64,000 nt of DNA from Pseudobowmanella zhangzhouensis. Lineage in GTDB: Bacteria > Pseudomonadota > Gammaproteobacteria > Enterobacterales > Alteromonadaceae. The position numbers and the translations under genes are program-made. Where the stretch lies: the NCBI RefSeq assembly GCF_042662685.1, contig NZ_JBHSYO010000004.1, positions 310,001 through 374,000 on the forward strand. The letters run 5' to 3'. The notes beneath the pieces were generated by a model. The model searched no databases and had not been told where the DNA came from. It saw nothing but the letters and a program-made list of their open reading frames with translations. The number at the start of each line of letters is the position of its first letter. The stretch's first letter is position 1. Positions 1-8,405 of the stretch are shown piece after piece.

Positions 1-20
1 GCAGCAGCGCCTTTTTTTAT
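1..20. terminator. 3' half of a terminator cut by the window edge
   Basis: The window opens with a GC-rich run followed by seven T residues (GCGCC then T-tract), as in the descending arm of a rho-independent terminator. The other arm is outside the window. By analogy with other gamma-proteobacteria, where dacA precedes ybeD, it may end dacA. That is inference. Confidence 0.4.
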
Positions 21-87
21 CCCTTGAATTCAGCCCGACTCTGCCCCACATTGCATTGCAAGCGTGGTCTTAGCGCCACGTTTTGTT

Positions 88-93
88 TATAAT
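88..93 (+). promoter_or_regulatory. candidate -10 box for ybeD-lipB-lipA
   Basis: A perfect TATAAT lies 32 bases upstream of the ybeD start. No good -35 box is visible at 16-18 bp (the best is TGGTCT), so the promoter may be weak or activator dependent. A small inverted repeat (CGTGG/CCACG, 63-80) lies just upstream. Confidence 0.4.
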
Positions 94-125
94 TCGCCCC
101 CCTTTTTTATTGCCGGAGAACGCTG

Positions 126-389
126 TTGGAAACCCGCTTTGATGAATTACTGGAATTTCCCTGCTTACAAACCTTTAAAGTCATGGGTGTTGCTCACGAG
201 CGCCTGCCAGATGACGTGATTGGTTGTCTGCAGTTACATGCGCCGGGCGATTATAATCCGACGGTAAAACCAAGCAGTAAAGGTAACTACCACTCTGTGT
301 CTGTCAGCGTGCGTGTGACCAGCAAAGATCACATGGAAACCCTGTACAAAGAGTTAGCCAAGCTCGAACTGGTACGTGTGGTTCTGTAA
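126..389 (+). CDS. ybeD: YbeD/DUF493 family protein
   Basis: Small 87-residue cytosolic protein of the YbeD (DUF493) family, which has a ferredoxin-like ACT-type fold and usually lies directly upstream of lipB. The family's biochemical role is not established; a regulatory or ligand-sensing role in lipoate metabolism is inferred from context. The best start is TTG at 126, seven bases after a clear GGAG. The C-terminal SVSVRVTSKDHMETLYKEL segment is typical of the family. Its stop codon overlaps the ATG of lipB by one base (TAATG), so translation of the two is probably coupled. Identification is firm. Confidence 0.93.
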   Translation: METRFDELLEFPCLQTFKVMGVAHERLPDDVIGCLQLHAPGDYNPTVKPSSKGNYHSVSVSVRVTSKDHMETLYKELAKLELVRVVL

Positions 390-1051
390 TGCTATCTGCT
401 GACCTGACCCGCAGCGTCATTATTCGCCATTTAGGCCGTCAGCCTTATGAGCCGATTTGGCAAAAAATGCAGGCATTTACCGATGAACGTGATGCCACAA
501 CACCGGATGAGTTGTGGATACTAGAGCACGACCCGGTATTTACCCAGGGTCAGGCAGGCAAAGCCGAACATATCCTTAATCCCGGTGACATTCCTGTGGT
601 ACAGGTGGACCGCGGTGGCCAGGTGACCTATCACGGTCCGGGTCAGCTAATGATGTACGTGTTACTGGATATTCGCCGCAGAAAAATGGGTGTGCGCGAT
701 CTGGTAACCGCCCTGGAGCAATCCATTGTTACTATGCTGGCTGAAAGTGGTATCGAGGCCTATGCCAAGCCGGATGCGCCAGGTGTATACGTTAATGAAC
801 AAAAAATTTGCTCTCTGGGGCTACGCATTCGCAAAGGTTGCTCATTTCATGGGTTGGCGCTGAATGTTAATATGCCGCTGGAGCCATTCTTAAGGATCAA
901 TCCCTGCGGTTATGCCGGGATGCAAATGACTGATTGTGCCAGACTGGGTGGACCCGATTCGATAAAAGCGGCCTCCCACGCGCTACTGAATGCCTTCACC
1001 TCATTGCTGAATATCGACAACCTGATACTACAGGAAGGATTTGATGACTAA
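389..1051 (+). CDS. lipB: Octanoyltransferase LipB
   Basis: Transfers the octanoyl group from octanoyl-ACP to the lipoyl-domain lysine of E2 and GcvH proteins, the first step of endogenous lipoate synthesis. The 220-residue length is normal. Visible motifs are GGQVTYHGPGQ (about 77-86), the catalytic lysine in NEQKICSLG (K139) and the catalytic cysteine in INPCGYAG (C173), so the enzyme should be active. It lies between ybeD and lipA in a tight operon with 1-base and 8-base overlaps. Its substrates, the SucB lipoyl domains, are encoded about 25 kb away in the same window. Confidence 0.97.
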   Translation: MLSADLTRSVIIRHLGRQPYEPIWQKMQAFTDERDATTPDELWILEHDPVFTQGQAGKAEHILNPGDIPVVQVDRGGQVTYHGPGQLMMYVLLDIRRRKMGVRDLVTALEQSIVTMLAESGIEAYAKPDAPGVYVNEQKICSLGLRIRKGCSFHGLALNVNMPLEPFLRINPCGYAGMQMTDCARLGGPDSIKAASHALLNAFTSLLNIDNLILQEGFDD

Positions 1052-2006
1052 ATCACGCGTCGAAGCGGGTGTTAAACTCCGTGACGAAGAAAAAGTAAAA
1101 CATATTCCCGTCACTATTATTCCCACCGAACGTGAGGAAATGTTACGTAAACCTGAGTGGATCAAGATTAAGCTGCCTGCGCGTACCGAAAATATTGACC
1201 ACATCAAGGCCACGTTACGCAAGAACAAACTGCATTCTGTATGTGAAGAAGCCTCCTGTCCGAATCTGGCCGAGTGTTTCAACCACGGTACCGCCACCTT
1301 TATGATTTTGGGTGATATCTGTACCCGTCGTTGTCCGTTTTGTGATGTGGCGCATGGTAAACCGCTGCCACCTTCCGCTGAAGAGCCACTTAAACTGGCC
1401 AAAACCATCGCTGAAATGCGCTTAAAATATGTGGTGATCACCTCAGTAGATCGCGATGATTTGCGCGATGGTGGTGCTCAGCATTTTGTCGATTGTATTA
1501 ACGCGATTCGTGAACACAGCCCGCAAACCAAAATTGAAGTATTGGTACCGGATTTCCGTGGCCGTATGGACCGCGCGCTGGAGATATTTAAGCAAGGTGT
1601 ACCGGATGTGTTTAACCACAATCTGGAAACCATTCCACGTCTTTATCGCGAATGTCGCCCCGGCGCTAACTATCAGTGGTCATTGGATCTGCTGAAAAAA
1701 TTCAAAGCCCAGCACCCTGACGTCATGACTAAATCCGGTCTGATGATGGGTATGGGTGAAAGCCAGGAAGAAATGGCAGAAGTACTGAAAGACCTGCGCG
1801 CCCATGATGTAGATATGCTGACCCTCGGCCAGTATTTGCAACCTAGTCGTCATCACTACCCGGTAAAACGTTACGTACATCCGGATGAATTCGATGCGCT
1901 TCGGGTAACCGCAGAAGAGCTGGGCTTTACCCATGCTGCGTGTGGTCCATTGGTCCGCTCCAGCTACCATGCAGACAAACAGGCCGCCGGAGTAGAAGTA
2001 AAATAA
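1044..2006 (+). CDS. lipA: Lipoyl synthase LipA
   Basis: Radical-SAM enzyme that inserts two sulfurs into the octanoyl group on lipoyl domains. The auxiliary cluster cysteines (C67, C72, C78) and the radical-SAM CX3CX2C cysteines (C93, C97, C100 in CTRRCPFCDV) are all present, as is the C-terminal RSSYHA serine ligand motif. I chose ATG 1044, preceded by AGGAAGGA, over an adjacent upstream TTG; this gives 320 residues. The gene overlaps the end of lipB by 8 bases. sprT follows directly. Confidence 0.97.
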   Translation: MTKSRVEAGVKLRDEEKVKHIPVTIIPTEREEMLRKPEWIKIKLPARTENIDHIKATLRKNKLHSVCEEASCPNLAECFNHGTATFMILGDICTRRCPFCDVAHGKPLPPSAEEPLKLAKTIAEMRLKYVVITSVDRDDLRDGGAQHFVDCINAIREHSPQTKIEVLVPDFRGRMDRALEIFKQGVPDVFNHNLETIPRLYRECRPGANYQWSLDLLKKFKAQHPDVMTKSGLMMGMGESQEEMAEVLKDLRAHDVDMLTLGQYLQPSRHHYPVKRYVHPDEFDALRVTAEELGFTHAACGPLVRSSYHADKQAAGVEVK

Positions 2007-2485
2007 TCCGGCCAGAACTGAAACAGGCAGTTGCGACCTGCGTGGCAACTTGCCTGACCCGCATTAATCAGCATTATGGCAGCCAGTTACGCCTGCCCCT
2101 TATCCGCTACAACCAGCGTGGTAAAATTGCCGGCTCTGCACGCCTGCAACTAAATGAAGTTCGCCTTAACCCCACCCTGTTACTGCAAAATCAGCAGGAG
2201 TTTTTACACCAGGTTATTCCCCACGAAGTCTGTCATCTGGCGGTCTATCAGTTGTACGGCCGGGTACGCCCTCATGGCGCTGAGTGGCAGCAGATGATGC
2301 GTCAGGTATTTAAACTGGCCCCCCACGTAACCCATAAAATGGATGTGACCGATGTGGCGGGTAAAACCTTCAGCTATCAATGTGGTTGTAAACAACATCA
2401 ACTGAGCATTCGGCGGCACAATAAGGTGTTAAAAGGCACGCGTTATTTGTGCCGGGGATGTGGTCAGTCGCTGGTTGCGTGCTGA
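2006..2485 (+). CDS. sprT: SprT-family zinc metalloprotease-like protein (start unclear)
   Basis: SprT family: N-terminal HExxH zinc-metallopeptidase core (VIPHEVCHLAVYQLYGR, then PHGAEW) and a C-terminal zinc ribbon (CGCKQHQ, then CRGCG). It is related to eukaryotic Spartan; the bacterial function is not well defined. Homology begins almost at the lipA stop, at RPELKQAV. No ATG, GTG or TTG lies there. The only standard upstream start is GTG 1940, 67 bases inside lipA and without a Shine-Dalgarno; the next is GTG near 2042, which would cut the family N-terminus. The start given here is an ATC or ATA (2003-2008) about 10-13 bases after GGAG (1989-1992). The 3' end overlaps the convergent gene by 22 bases. 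Confidence 0.85.
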   Translation: MRPELKQAVATCVATCLTRINQHYGSQLRLPLIRYNQRGKIAGSARLQLNEVRLNPTLLLQNQQEFLHQVIPHEVCHLAVYQLYGRVRPHGAEWQQMMRQVFKLAPHVTHKMDVTDVAGKTFSYQCGCKQHQLSIRRHNKVLKGTRYLCRGCGQSLVAC

Positions 2486-3573
2486 AAATCGTCGAGGCGG
2501 CGCTGCCAGAGTTGTTGTATCTCACCCTCAGTGGCGTTGACAAAATTCACATAAGCAGGGCGTTGTAACGCTGATTCCAGCAGTTGCGCGCGCCAGATTT
2601 GCATATAGACCGGTGCGCGGTCGCCCTCATCGTAAAACTGCATAAAACTGAAACGGGCATGTGGTTTCCATGCCTGCAGATTTTGTTCAGCCAGCTCGCA
2701 GGTCTGCGCTGGTGACAAGATGGTGTCTTGCGGCCAGTCAGCCGGTAATGGCGGAATGATGCCCGTTTGACTAATCACCAGATTCGCCTGATGGGCGCCA
2801 TCGACGCAAAATTGTTCGGCCAGCTCACGGCTTAACGCGTATTCATCCAGCAATCCGGCAAAATGTGCCAGTTCATGCACAAACACCGCAAAATCATCAC
2901 CGCGATCCAGATACATGATGCCCTGATGCACATTGGCTTTGCCCGCCTGCCCCATAACAACCACATGGGTGAACTCGCGATCGATCAACTGGTTAGCAAG
3001 AAAGTTTTCATCGCAATGTAAACGTGGTGACGTGGCGCAAGCTAAACCATTAGCCGGTTGCAGACTCAGGTCAGAAAAACATACCGGCAAACTGCGTAGA
3101 TCCGCATCCTGCTGCCAGGCGGACAATAATCCGGCGGCCTGGCTGATGCCTTCGGTATCCTGCGCGACAAACAATAAATGTTGCTGGCAGGCACTGGCCT
3201 GATATCCACGGCGTAAGGTCAGAATATCCTGCAACAGCGTCGCGGCTTGTGGCGTAAGTGTGGTGGGCTCTGAGTCTTCCAGGGTTTGATAGAAAGTGCT
3301 GACATCGCCGTTTTGTAGTGCGAGCCTGGCTAAGCGCCAGCGAATATCCGCCCCGCCTTGTTCTGACGCGCGGGTCAGCCAATACTGGGCGATGGCCGGC
3401 GCCTTTTCCAGCCACTCTCCGGCCAGTGCCAACTGTGCAGACTGATCGCCCAGCGCGGCGGCCAATACGGGATCCTGACGAAGCTGTTTAACCGACAGGC
3501 GATGCTGGTACTGGGACACGATAATCAGTGCCGCCAGCGCATAGAATCCCAGCCCGAGCAGAATGCGAAACAT
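2464..3573 (-). CDS. Membrane-anchored HExxH (M64-like) peptidase-related protein
   Basis: Protein of 369 residues, not recognised as a named gene. Residues 5-22 form an N-terminal membrane anchor. Residues about 35-120 look like TPR/Sel1-type helical repeats (AGEWLEKAPAIAQYWLTRAS). A catalytic-looking domain follows with HELAHFAGLLDEYA (H233, E234, H237 and then D243-E244-Y). This resembles the zinc site of M64 peptidases (HExxH...GLxDEY), one residue shorter. Six or so cysteines suggest disulfides and a periplasmic location. It starts 9 bases after nlpI and is probably cotranscribed with it; NlpI is known in E. coli as an adaptor for a periplasmic protease, which makes the pairing suggestive. 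Peptidase activity is inference. Confidence 0.75.
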   Translation of the reverse strand: MFRILLGLGFYALAALIIVSQYQHRLSVKQLRQDPVLAAALGDQSAQLALAGEWLEKAPAIAQYWLTRASEQGGADIRWRLARLALQNGDVSTFYQTLEDSEPTTLTPQAATLLQDILTLRRGYQASACQQHLLFVAQDTEGISQAAGLLSAWQQDADLRSLPVCFSDLSLQPANGLACATSPRLHCDENFLANQLIDREFTHVVVMGQAGKANVHQGIMYLDRGDDFAVFVHELAHFAGLLDEYALSRELAEQFCVDGAHQANLVISQTGIIPPLPADWPQDTILSPAQTCELAEQNLQAWKPHARFSFMQFYDEGDRAPVYMQIWRAQLLESALQRPAYVNFVNATEGEIQQLWQRRLDDFQHATSD

Positions 3574-3582
3574 AGTGATGGT

Positions 3583-4473
3583 TTATTTGTGCAAATCCGG
3601 AATGCTGCGTTCGCGCATCAGGTCCAGCTCGAGGCGCGCATAACGGTGCTCGACAAAGTCATACACATTGGTACTCAGCGCAGCTTTGAAATAATTACTG
3701 GCTTTACCCTGTGCACCTGCGTCAGCAAAGTATTTGCCCAGGTAAAAATAGGCTTCACACAGGCGATTATTCAGTTGCTGCTGGTTAGCCAGTCCTTCAG
3801 TTAGCAGATTAAGCAACTGACTTTCTGACACATCACCCAGATAAAAATCGACCAGATGCGTTGCCCAGTTACTATTGTCCAGTTGGGCGCGCTGGTTGCG
3901 TAAGGTTTGTTTGGCGTTAACCGGATCCATATGGCTATCGGCCATGTAGTGCCACAGCACACGATAAGGATCGCTATGGTCCTGTTGATAGAACAAGTCG
4001 AAATCTTTTAACGCCTGATCGGCACGGCCACCGTAATAAAGCGCAATACCACGATTTAAAAACGCGTATGCATGCTCTGGGTCGATTTCTAGTGCCGAGT
4101 CAAAGTAGGTATAGGCCTCAACGAATTCCTGCTGTTGAGTGTAATGGATCCCCAAAAAATTATAGGCTTCGGCCAGTTTTGGATTCAGGCGTACGGCACG
4201 GGTAAAGTCGTACATTGCCATGCCATTAAGGCCGACACTGTCATAGTAAACACCACGCTGGTAATACAATTCGGCTTTTTGTGGCTCAGGAATATCGGCG
4301 CGATTGAGGATTTCGGTCAGGCGAGCGACCGCCATTTGCACGCGCATATCGGCTTTTGCAGGTTCCGCCAGGATCAGATTTCCCATCTGATTGCCAGCCG
4401 AAGGCCCTTGCGTGCTGGAACAGGCACTGATTATTCCCAATGTGCCAATCAGCAGGGCTTGCGATAGCTTCAT
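3583..4473 (-). CDS. nlpI: Lipoprotein NlpI, TPR adaptor
   Basis: Outer-membrane TPR lipoprotein of 296 residues (E. coli NlpI has 294). The signal peptide MKLSQALLIGTLGIISAC ends in a lipobox with lipidated Cys18. TPR motifs run from about 55 to 170 (AELYYQRGVYYDSVG, AEAYNFLGIHYTQQ, AYAFLNRGIALYYGG). In E. coli NlpI recruits endopeptidases and the protease Prc to regulate murein turnover. The ATG at 4473 is preferred over an upstream in-frame start because only it gives a clean lipoprotein signal. The gene lies near pnp as in enterobacteria, but with carbonic anhydrase and GNAT genes between. Confidence 0.93.
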   Translation of the reverse strand: MKLSQALLIGTLGIISACSSTQGPSAGNQMGNLILAEPAKADMRVQMAVARLTEILNRADIPEPQKAELYYQRGVYYDSVGLNGMAMYDFTRAVRLNPKLAEAYNFLGIHYTQQQEFVEAYTYFDSALEIDPEHAYAFLNRGIALYYGGRADQALKDFDLFYQQDHSDPYRVLWHYMADSHMDPVNAKQTLRNQRAQLDNSNWATHLVDFYLGDVSESQLLNLLTEGLANQQQLNNRLCEAYFYLGKYFADAGAQGKASNYFKAALSTNVYDFVEHRYARLELDLMRERSIPDLHK

Positions 4474-4557
4474 AAAAGACTCTTTTGTTACCGGTATGCA
4501 CCGCACTATACCAAGAGGTGCGCCGTGGATCATCCAGTGATATGGATAATCGCGCGG

Positions 4558-5172
4558 TTAATCTTCGAAAAAGATTACTTTGCCGGTTTCGATGTCATAT
4601 TCCGCCCCGACGATCATCAGGTCTTCATTGGCGATGAGTTGCTCCAATATGGCTGAACCATGACGAAGCTGTTCAACCGAGGTATGCACATTGGCGCGTA
4701 CCGCTTTGGCCAGTAAGGTGTCTTTATCGCACTGACAGGCGTTTTGTAACAGTGGCTTAACCGCCGGGGCGATTTTATCCACGATAACTTTAAGATTTGG
4801 CGACTGCGACTCCGACGGGCGACTCAACTCCTCCACGGTGGCTTTGATCGCGCCACAATGGGTATGCCCCATCACCACCACCAAACGAGTAGCAAATTGT
4901 GCGGCGGCGAATTCCACGCTACCAATCTGCGATGGCTGCACGATATTACCGGCAACTCGAATAACAAACAGGTCACCCAGGCCCTGATCGAAAACCATTT
5001 CGGCGGGCACCCGTGAGTCAGAACAGCCCAGAATAATCGCAAATGGCTGTTGGCCCTGCTCTGCGCTACTAATACGGGGGCGCTTCATTAGCCATTCATC
5101 GCCCTGCAATGCGGAGATAAATCGCTGATTTCCCTGCTTTAAGTGCGCAAGCGCCGTTTGTGCATCAACCAT
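4558..5172 (-). CDS. can: Beta-class carbonic anhydrase
   Basis: Interconverts CO2 and bicarbonate, supplying bicarbonate for carboxylases. The 204-residue protein has the full beta-class zinc site: C50 and D52 in ILGCSDSRVP, and H103 and C106 in GHTHCGAIKA. The Asp-Arg pair of SDSR matches the active form. It belongs to the Can/CynT-like group by length. It stands alone between the GNAT gene and nlpI; 84 bases separate it from nlpI. Confidence 0.93.
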   Translation of the reverse strand: MVDAQTALAHLKQGNQRFISALQGDEWLMKRPRISSAEQGQQPFAIILGCSDSRVPAEMVFDQGLGDLFVIRVAGNIVQPSQIGSVEFAAAQFATRLVVVMGHTHCGAIKATVEELSRPSESQSPNLKVIVDKIAPAVKPLLQNACQCDKDTLLAKAVRANVHTSVEQLRHGSAILEQLIANEDLMIVGAEYDIETGKVIFFED

Positions 5173-5258
5173 ATTATTGTTATTCCTGAAAACGTTGGGG
5201 GCAGTCTACCGAGGCAATCCCTCAGACTCTACTCCGAGCAGTATCAACTGCCTAGTTT

Positions 5259-5693
5259 TTAAACAAGTCGCTTACGGTATATAAGTCGTTCATCTGCGTA
5301 TTCATCGCTTTGATAGGTCATGACAAAGCCATACTGATTACGCTGTAAAAATGCCTGCATCGCACTAAATTCACCACGGGTTTTGACTTCTATGATGTCG
5401 TAGCCCTGTGCTTTCGCCCATTGCTCCTGCGCGTCCAGCAGTTTCTGCGCTACACCACTGCGACGGAAAGCCGGCACTACACCTCCTAACCAGCTATAAA
5501 ATGTCAGCGGGTTTAGCCCGTAACCCAGTTTAAACCCGACTAACTGGCCATTTTCATAGGCCACCAAGCCCAACCATTCCAGCTCTGCCAGACGCTGTTG
5601 ATACCTGTCCTTATCAGCAGTGGCGGCCAGCTCCGGAATGTGGCGGTGCACATCTAACAGCACATCGATGTCGCGCGTTTCTACAATTACCAT
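5259..5693 (-). CDS. GNAT-family N-acetyltransferase
   Basis: A 144-residue single-domain GNAT acetyltransferase. The acetyl-CoA binding loop is seen as VVPAFRRSGVAQKLLDAQEQWA (about 92-113, a variant of the RxxGxG/A motif), preceded by the usual beta-strand GQLVGFKLGYG. The substrate cannot be told from sequence. It lies downstream of pnp on the same strand but beyond the pnp terminator, so it is probably expressed separately or by read-through. Confidence 0.85.
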   Translation of the reverse strand: MVIVETRDIDVLLDVHRHIPELAATADKDRYQQRLAELEWLGLVAYENGQLVGFKLGYGLNPLTFYSWLGGVVPAFRRSGVAQKLLDAQEQWAKAQGYDIIEVKTRGEFSAMQAFLQRNQYGFVMTYQSDEYADERLIYRKRLV

Positions 5694-5703
5694 ATTTAGC
5701 CCA

Positions 5704-5733
5704 CAAAAAAGGCGCTGAACGCGCCTTTTTTAA
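5704..5733. terminator. Bidirectional terminator after pnp
   Basis: The inverted repeat AAAAGGCGC-TGAAC-GCGCCTTTTTT lies between pnp and the GNAT gene. On the minus strand it ends the pnp transcript, with a T-tract on the distal side. Confidence 0.85.
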
Positions 5734-5743
5734 TGTTGTTGAA

Positions 5744-7867
5744 TTACTCGCCTTGTGGCTCTTCCGCTGCTGCTTCCTGAGCTGGCTTTTCAACCAGCTC
5801 TTTCATAGACAGACGTACTCGGCCCTGACGGTCGATTTCCATCACTTTCACGTCAACCATCTGACCCATTTCCAGGTAATCAGATACTTTGTTTACGCGC
5901 TCGTGAGCGATTTGTGAAATGTGTACCAGACCTTCTTTACCTGGCAGTACTTCTACAAACGCACCGAAATCAACGATACGGGTTACTTTACCGTGGTAAG
6001 TTTTGCCCGCTTCTACTTCAGCCGTTACCGCTTCGATCATGCTGATTGCTTTTTCAGCTTTGGCACGCTCGGTAGCGAAGATTTTCACAGTACCGTCATC
6101 TTCGATTTCGATGTTGGTTTCAGATTGTTCAGTGATAGAACGGATAGTTGCACCGCCTTTACCAATCACTTCACGGATCTTGTCTTGCTCAATCTTGATG
6201 GTGTAGATACGTGGAGCGAATTCAGACAGCTCTTCACGGTGACCATTGATGGCCTGATCCATCACACCCAGAATGTGCAGACGCGCTTCTTTAGCTTGTT
6301 TCAGCGCGATTTGCATGATTTCTTTGGTGATACCTTCAATCTTGATATCCATCTGCAGCGCAGTAACACCTTCAGAGGTACCAGCCACTTTAAAGTCCAT
6401 GTCACCCAGGTGATCTTCGTCACCCAGAATGTCTGACAGGACTACGAAGTTTTCGTCAGATTTCACCAGACCCATTGCAATACCCGCAACAGAAGCTTTG
6501 ATTGGTACACCGGCATCCATCAGAGCCAGAGAGGTACCGCACACAGACGCCATTGAAGAAGAACCGTTTGACTCAGTGATTTCTGACACCACACGTACCA
6601 CGTACGGGAATTCAGCTTCAGTTGGCATAACCGCCTGAATACCACGCTTAGCCAGACGACCGTGACCGATTTCACGACGCTTAGGCGAACCGATCATACC
6701 GGTTTCACCCACGCAGTATGGTGGGAAGTTGTAATGCAGCATGAAGCGGCTGTTAGTCAGGCCAGTCAGCTCATCAATCATCTGCGCGTCACGCTCAGTA
6801 CCCAGGGTGGCCACAACCAACGCCTGCGTTTCACCACGGGTGAACAATGCAGAACCGTGAGTACGTGGCAGCAGACCAGTGCTCACCGCCAGGGCGCGAA
6901 CCATATCCGGCGAACGACCGTCGATACGTGGCTCGCCGGCCAGAATGCGTGAACGTACTACGTCAGATTCCAGATCGTGCAGCAGGTTGCTGGCTTCTTT
7001 GCTATCCAGTTCTGGATTTTCTGCAATCAGAGCGGCCAACGCTTTGTCCGTGGCTGCAGTGACCGCGTCTTTACGCGCCATTTTGTCAGAGATCTGGTAT
7101 GCAGCAGCCATTTCAGCTTCGGCCAGCGCTTTGATCTTGTCTTTCAGTTCAGTGTTCTCTGCAGGTGCTTGCCAGTCCCACTTAGGCGTGTTTACTTCAG
7201 CGGCGAATTCGTTAACCGCGTTGATAACCGCTTGCATTTGGTCGTGACCATATACAACCGCACCCAGCATCACGTCTTCTGACAGGATTTTCGCTTCTGA
7301 TTCCACCATCAGTACGGCATTTTGCGTACCGGCCACAACCAGATCCAAATCGCTGTCAGCCATTTCGCTGTTCAGGGTGTTCAGCAGGTACTCGCCGTCT
7401 TTGTAACCAACACGCGCCGCACCAATTGGGCCGTTGAATGGAATACCAGAGATGGCCAGCGCAGCAGAGGTACCGATCATAGAGATGATGTCGGTTGGAA
7501 TTTCAGGGTTCGCAGATACCACTGTGATAACAACCTGAACTTCGTTTTTGAAACCTTCCGGGAATAATGGACGGATTGGACGGTCAATCAGACGCGCGGT
7601 CAGGGTTTCGTTCTCAGAAGGACGACCTTCACGCTTGAAGAAGCCACCCGGGATTTTACCCGCAGCGTAGGTTTTTTCCTGATAGTTAACAGTTAATGGG
7701 AAGAAGTCCTGATCGGCTTTGGCTTCTTTTTTACCCACAACGCTTACCAGCACCGACGTATCGTCCATGCTAGCTAATACAGCGGCAGTTGCCTGACGGG
7801 CGATTACGCCTGTTTCCAGAGTTACGGTGTGTTTACCGTATTGAAATGTTTTAGTAATAGGAGTCAC
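5744..7867 (-). CDS. pnp: Polynucleotide phosphorylase
   Basis: 3'-5' phosphorolytic exoribonuclease and degradosome component. The 707-residue protein shows two RNase PH-type cores (GRPSENETLTARLIDRPIRPLFP near 81; GRLAKRGIQAVMP near 405), a KH domain (IREVIGKGGATIRSI, about 561-575) and a C-terminal S1 domain (YHGKVTRIVDFGAFVEVLPG, about 622-641). The start is GTG at 7867 preceded by AAGGAT. It is downstream of rpsO as in most gamma-proteobacteria, with a terminator and a 130-base spacer between. E. coli pnp is autoregulated through its leader; a hairpin is present here too. Confidence 0.98.
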   Translation of the reverse strand: MTPITKTFQYGKHTVTLETGVIARQATAAVLASMDDTSVLVSVVGKKEAKADQDFFPLTVNYQEKTYAAGKIPGGFFKREGRPSENETLTARLIDRPIRPLFPEGFKNEVQVVITVVSANPEIPTDIISMIGTSAALAISGIPFNGPIGAARVGYKDGEYLLNTLNSEMADSDLDLVVAGTQNAVLMVESEAKILSEDVMLGAVVYGHDQMQAVINAVNEFAAEVNTPKWDWQAPAENTELKDKIKALAEAEMAAAYQISDKMARKDAVTAATDKALAALIAENPELDSKEASNLLHDLESDVVRSRILAGEPRIDGRSPDMVRALAVSTGLLPRTHGSALFTRGETQALVVATLGTERDAQMIDELTGLTNSRFMLHYNFPPYCVGETGMIGSPKRREIGHGRLAKRGIQAVMPTEAEFPYVVRVVSEITESNGSSSMASVCGTSLALMDAGVPIKASVAGIAMGLVKSDENFVVLSDILGDEDHLGDMDFKVAGTSEGVTALQMDIKIEGITKEIMQIALKQAKEARLHILGVMDQAINGHREELSEFAPRIYTIKIEQDKIREVIGKGGATIRSITEQSETNIEIEDDGTVKIFATERAKAEKAISMIEAVTAEVEAGKTYHGKVTRIVDFGAFVEVLPGKEGLVHISQIAHERVNKVSDYLEMGQMVDVKVMEIDRQGRVRLSMKELVEKPAQEAAAEEPQGE

Positions 7868-7913
7868 TTTTTATCCTTTATCTTTGCTATTTTCGCTTTT
7901 AAACGCGGCGCAT

Positions 7914-7959
7914 AGTATAGCGAGTCGCTCCGTGCCTGCACAGTACAAATTAGCTGTGC
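7914..7959 (-). promoter_or_regulatory. pnp leader: candidate -10 box and stem-loop
   Basis: The minus strand between rpsO and pnp carries TATACT (7914-7919) about 46 bases before the pnp GTG, and upstream an inverted repeat GCACAG-N10-CTGTGC (7938-7959) after a GC alternation. No convincing -35 box is seen. In E. coli the pnp leader hairpin is cut by RNase III for autoregulation. A comparable role here is a guess. Confidence 0.35.
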
Positions 7960-7992
7960 GCGCGCGCATTTTTCGTAAAAACAAGCAGATAC

Positions 7993-8021
7993 AAAAAAAG
8001 CACCCGAAGGTGCTTTTATTT
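7993..8021 (-). terminator. rpsO terminator with UUCG loop
   Basis: On the minus strand AAAAGCACC-TTCG-GGTGCTTTTTTT directly follows rpsO. The stem is capped by the stable UUCG tetraloop and followed by a T-tract. Confidence 0.9.
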
Positions 8022-8031
8022 GAAGCTTGTC

Positions 8032-8301
8032 TTAGCGACGCAGACCCAGACGCGCGATCAGGTCTTGGTAACGTGCCTGATCTTTGCCTTTCAGGAAGTC
8101 CAGCATTTTACGACGCTGGCTTACCATGCGCAGCAGACCACGACGTGAGTGGTGATCTTTCTTGTGGCTTGAGAAGTGACCTTGCAGTTTGTTGATGTTG
8201 AAAGTCAACAGTGCAACTTGAACTTCAGGTGAACCTGTGTCGCCTTCTTTAACTGCGAAGTCAGCTAAAATCTGTGCTTTTTCTTGAGTACTTAGTGACA
8301 T
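8032..8301 (-). CDS. rpsO: 30S ribosomal protein S15
   Basis: S15, the 16S rRNA helix 20-22 binding protein of the small subunit; 89 residues, the standard length. Family signatures are SLSTQEKAQIL, DTGSPEVQVALLT and SHKKDHHSRRGLLRMVSQRR. ATG 8301 follows a GGAG four codons downstream of a spurious upstream start. It has its own promoter and terminator, so it can be expressed independently of truB and pnp. Confidence 0.99.
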   Translation of the reverse strand: MSLSTQEKAQILADFAVKEGDTGSPEVQVALLTFNINKLQGHFSSHKKDHHSRRGLLRMVSQRRKMLDFLKGKDQARYQDLIARLGLRR

Positions 8302-8365
8302 AAATTTCTCCAATGTAGATAAGGATCTCAGCCGATCACTAATTCAGCCAAAATCAGGAGCGCGT

Positions 8366-8393
8366 ATTATATAGCGTTACGCGCAAATAACAA
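8366..8393 (-). promoter_or_regulatory. rpsO promoter
   Basis: Minus strand TTGTTA (8388-8393), 16-bp spacer, TATAAT (8366-8371), about 65 bases upstream of the rpsO ATG. This is a near-consensus sigma-70 promoter located between truB and rpsO. Confidence 0.75.
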
Positions 8394-8405
8394 TGCCGCA
8401 GCGGG

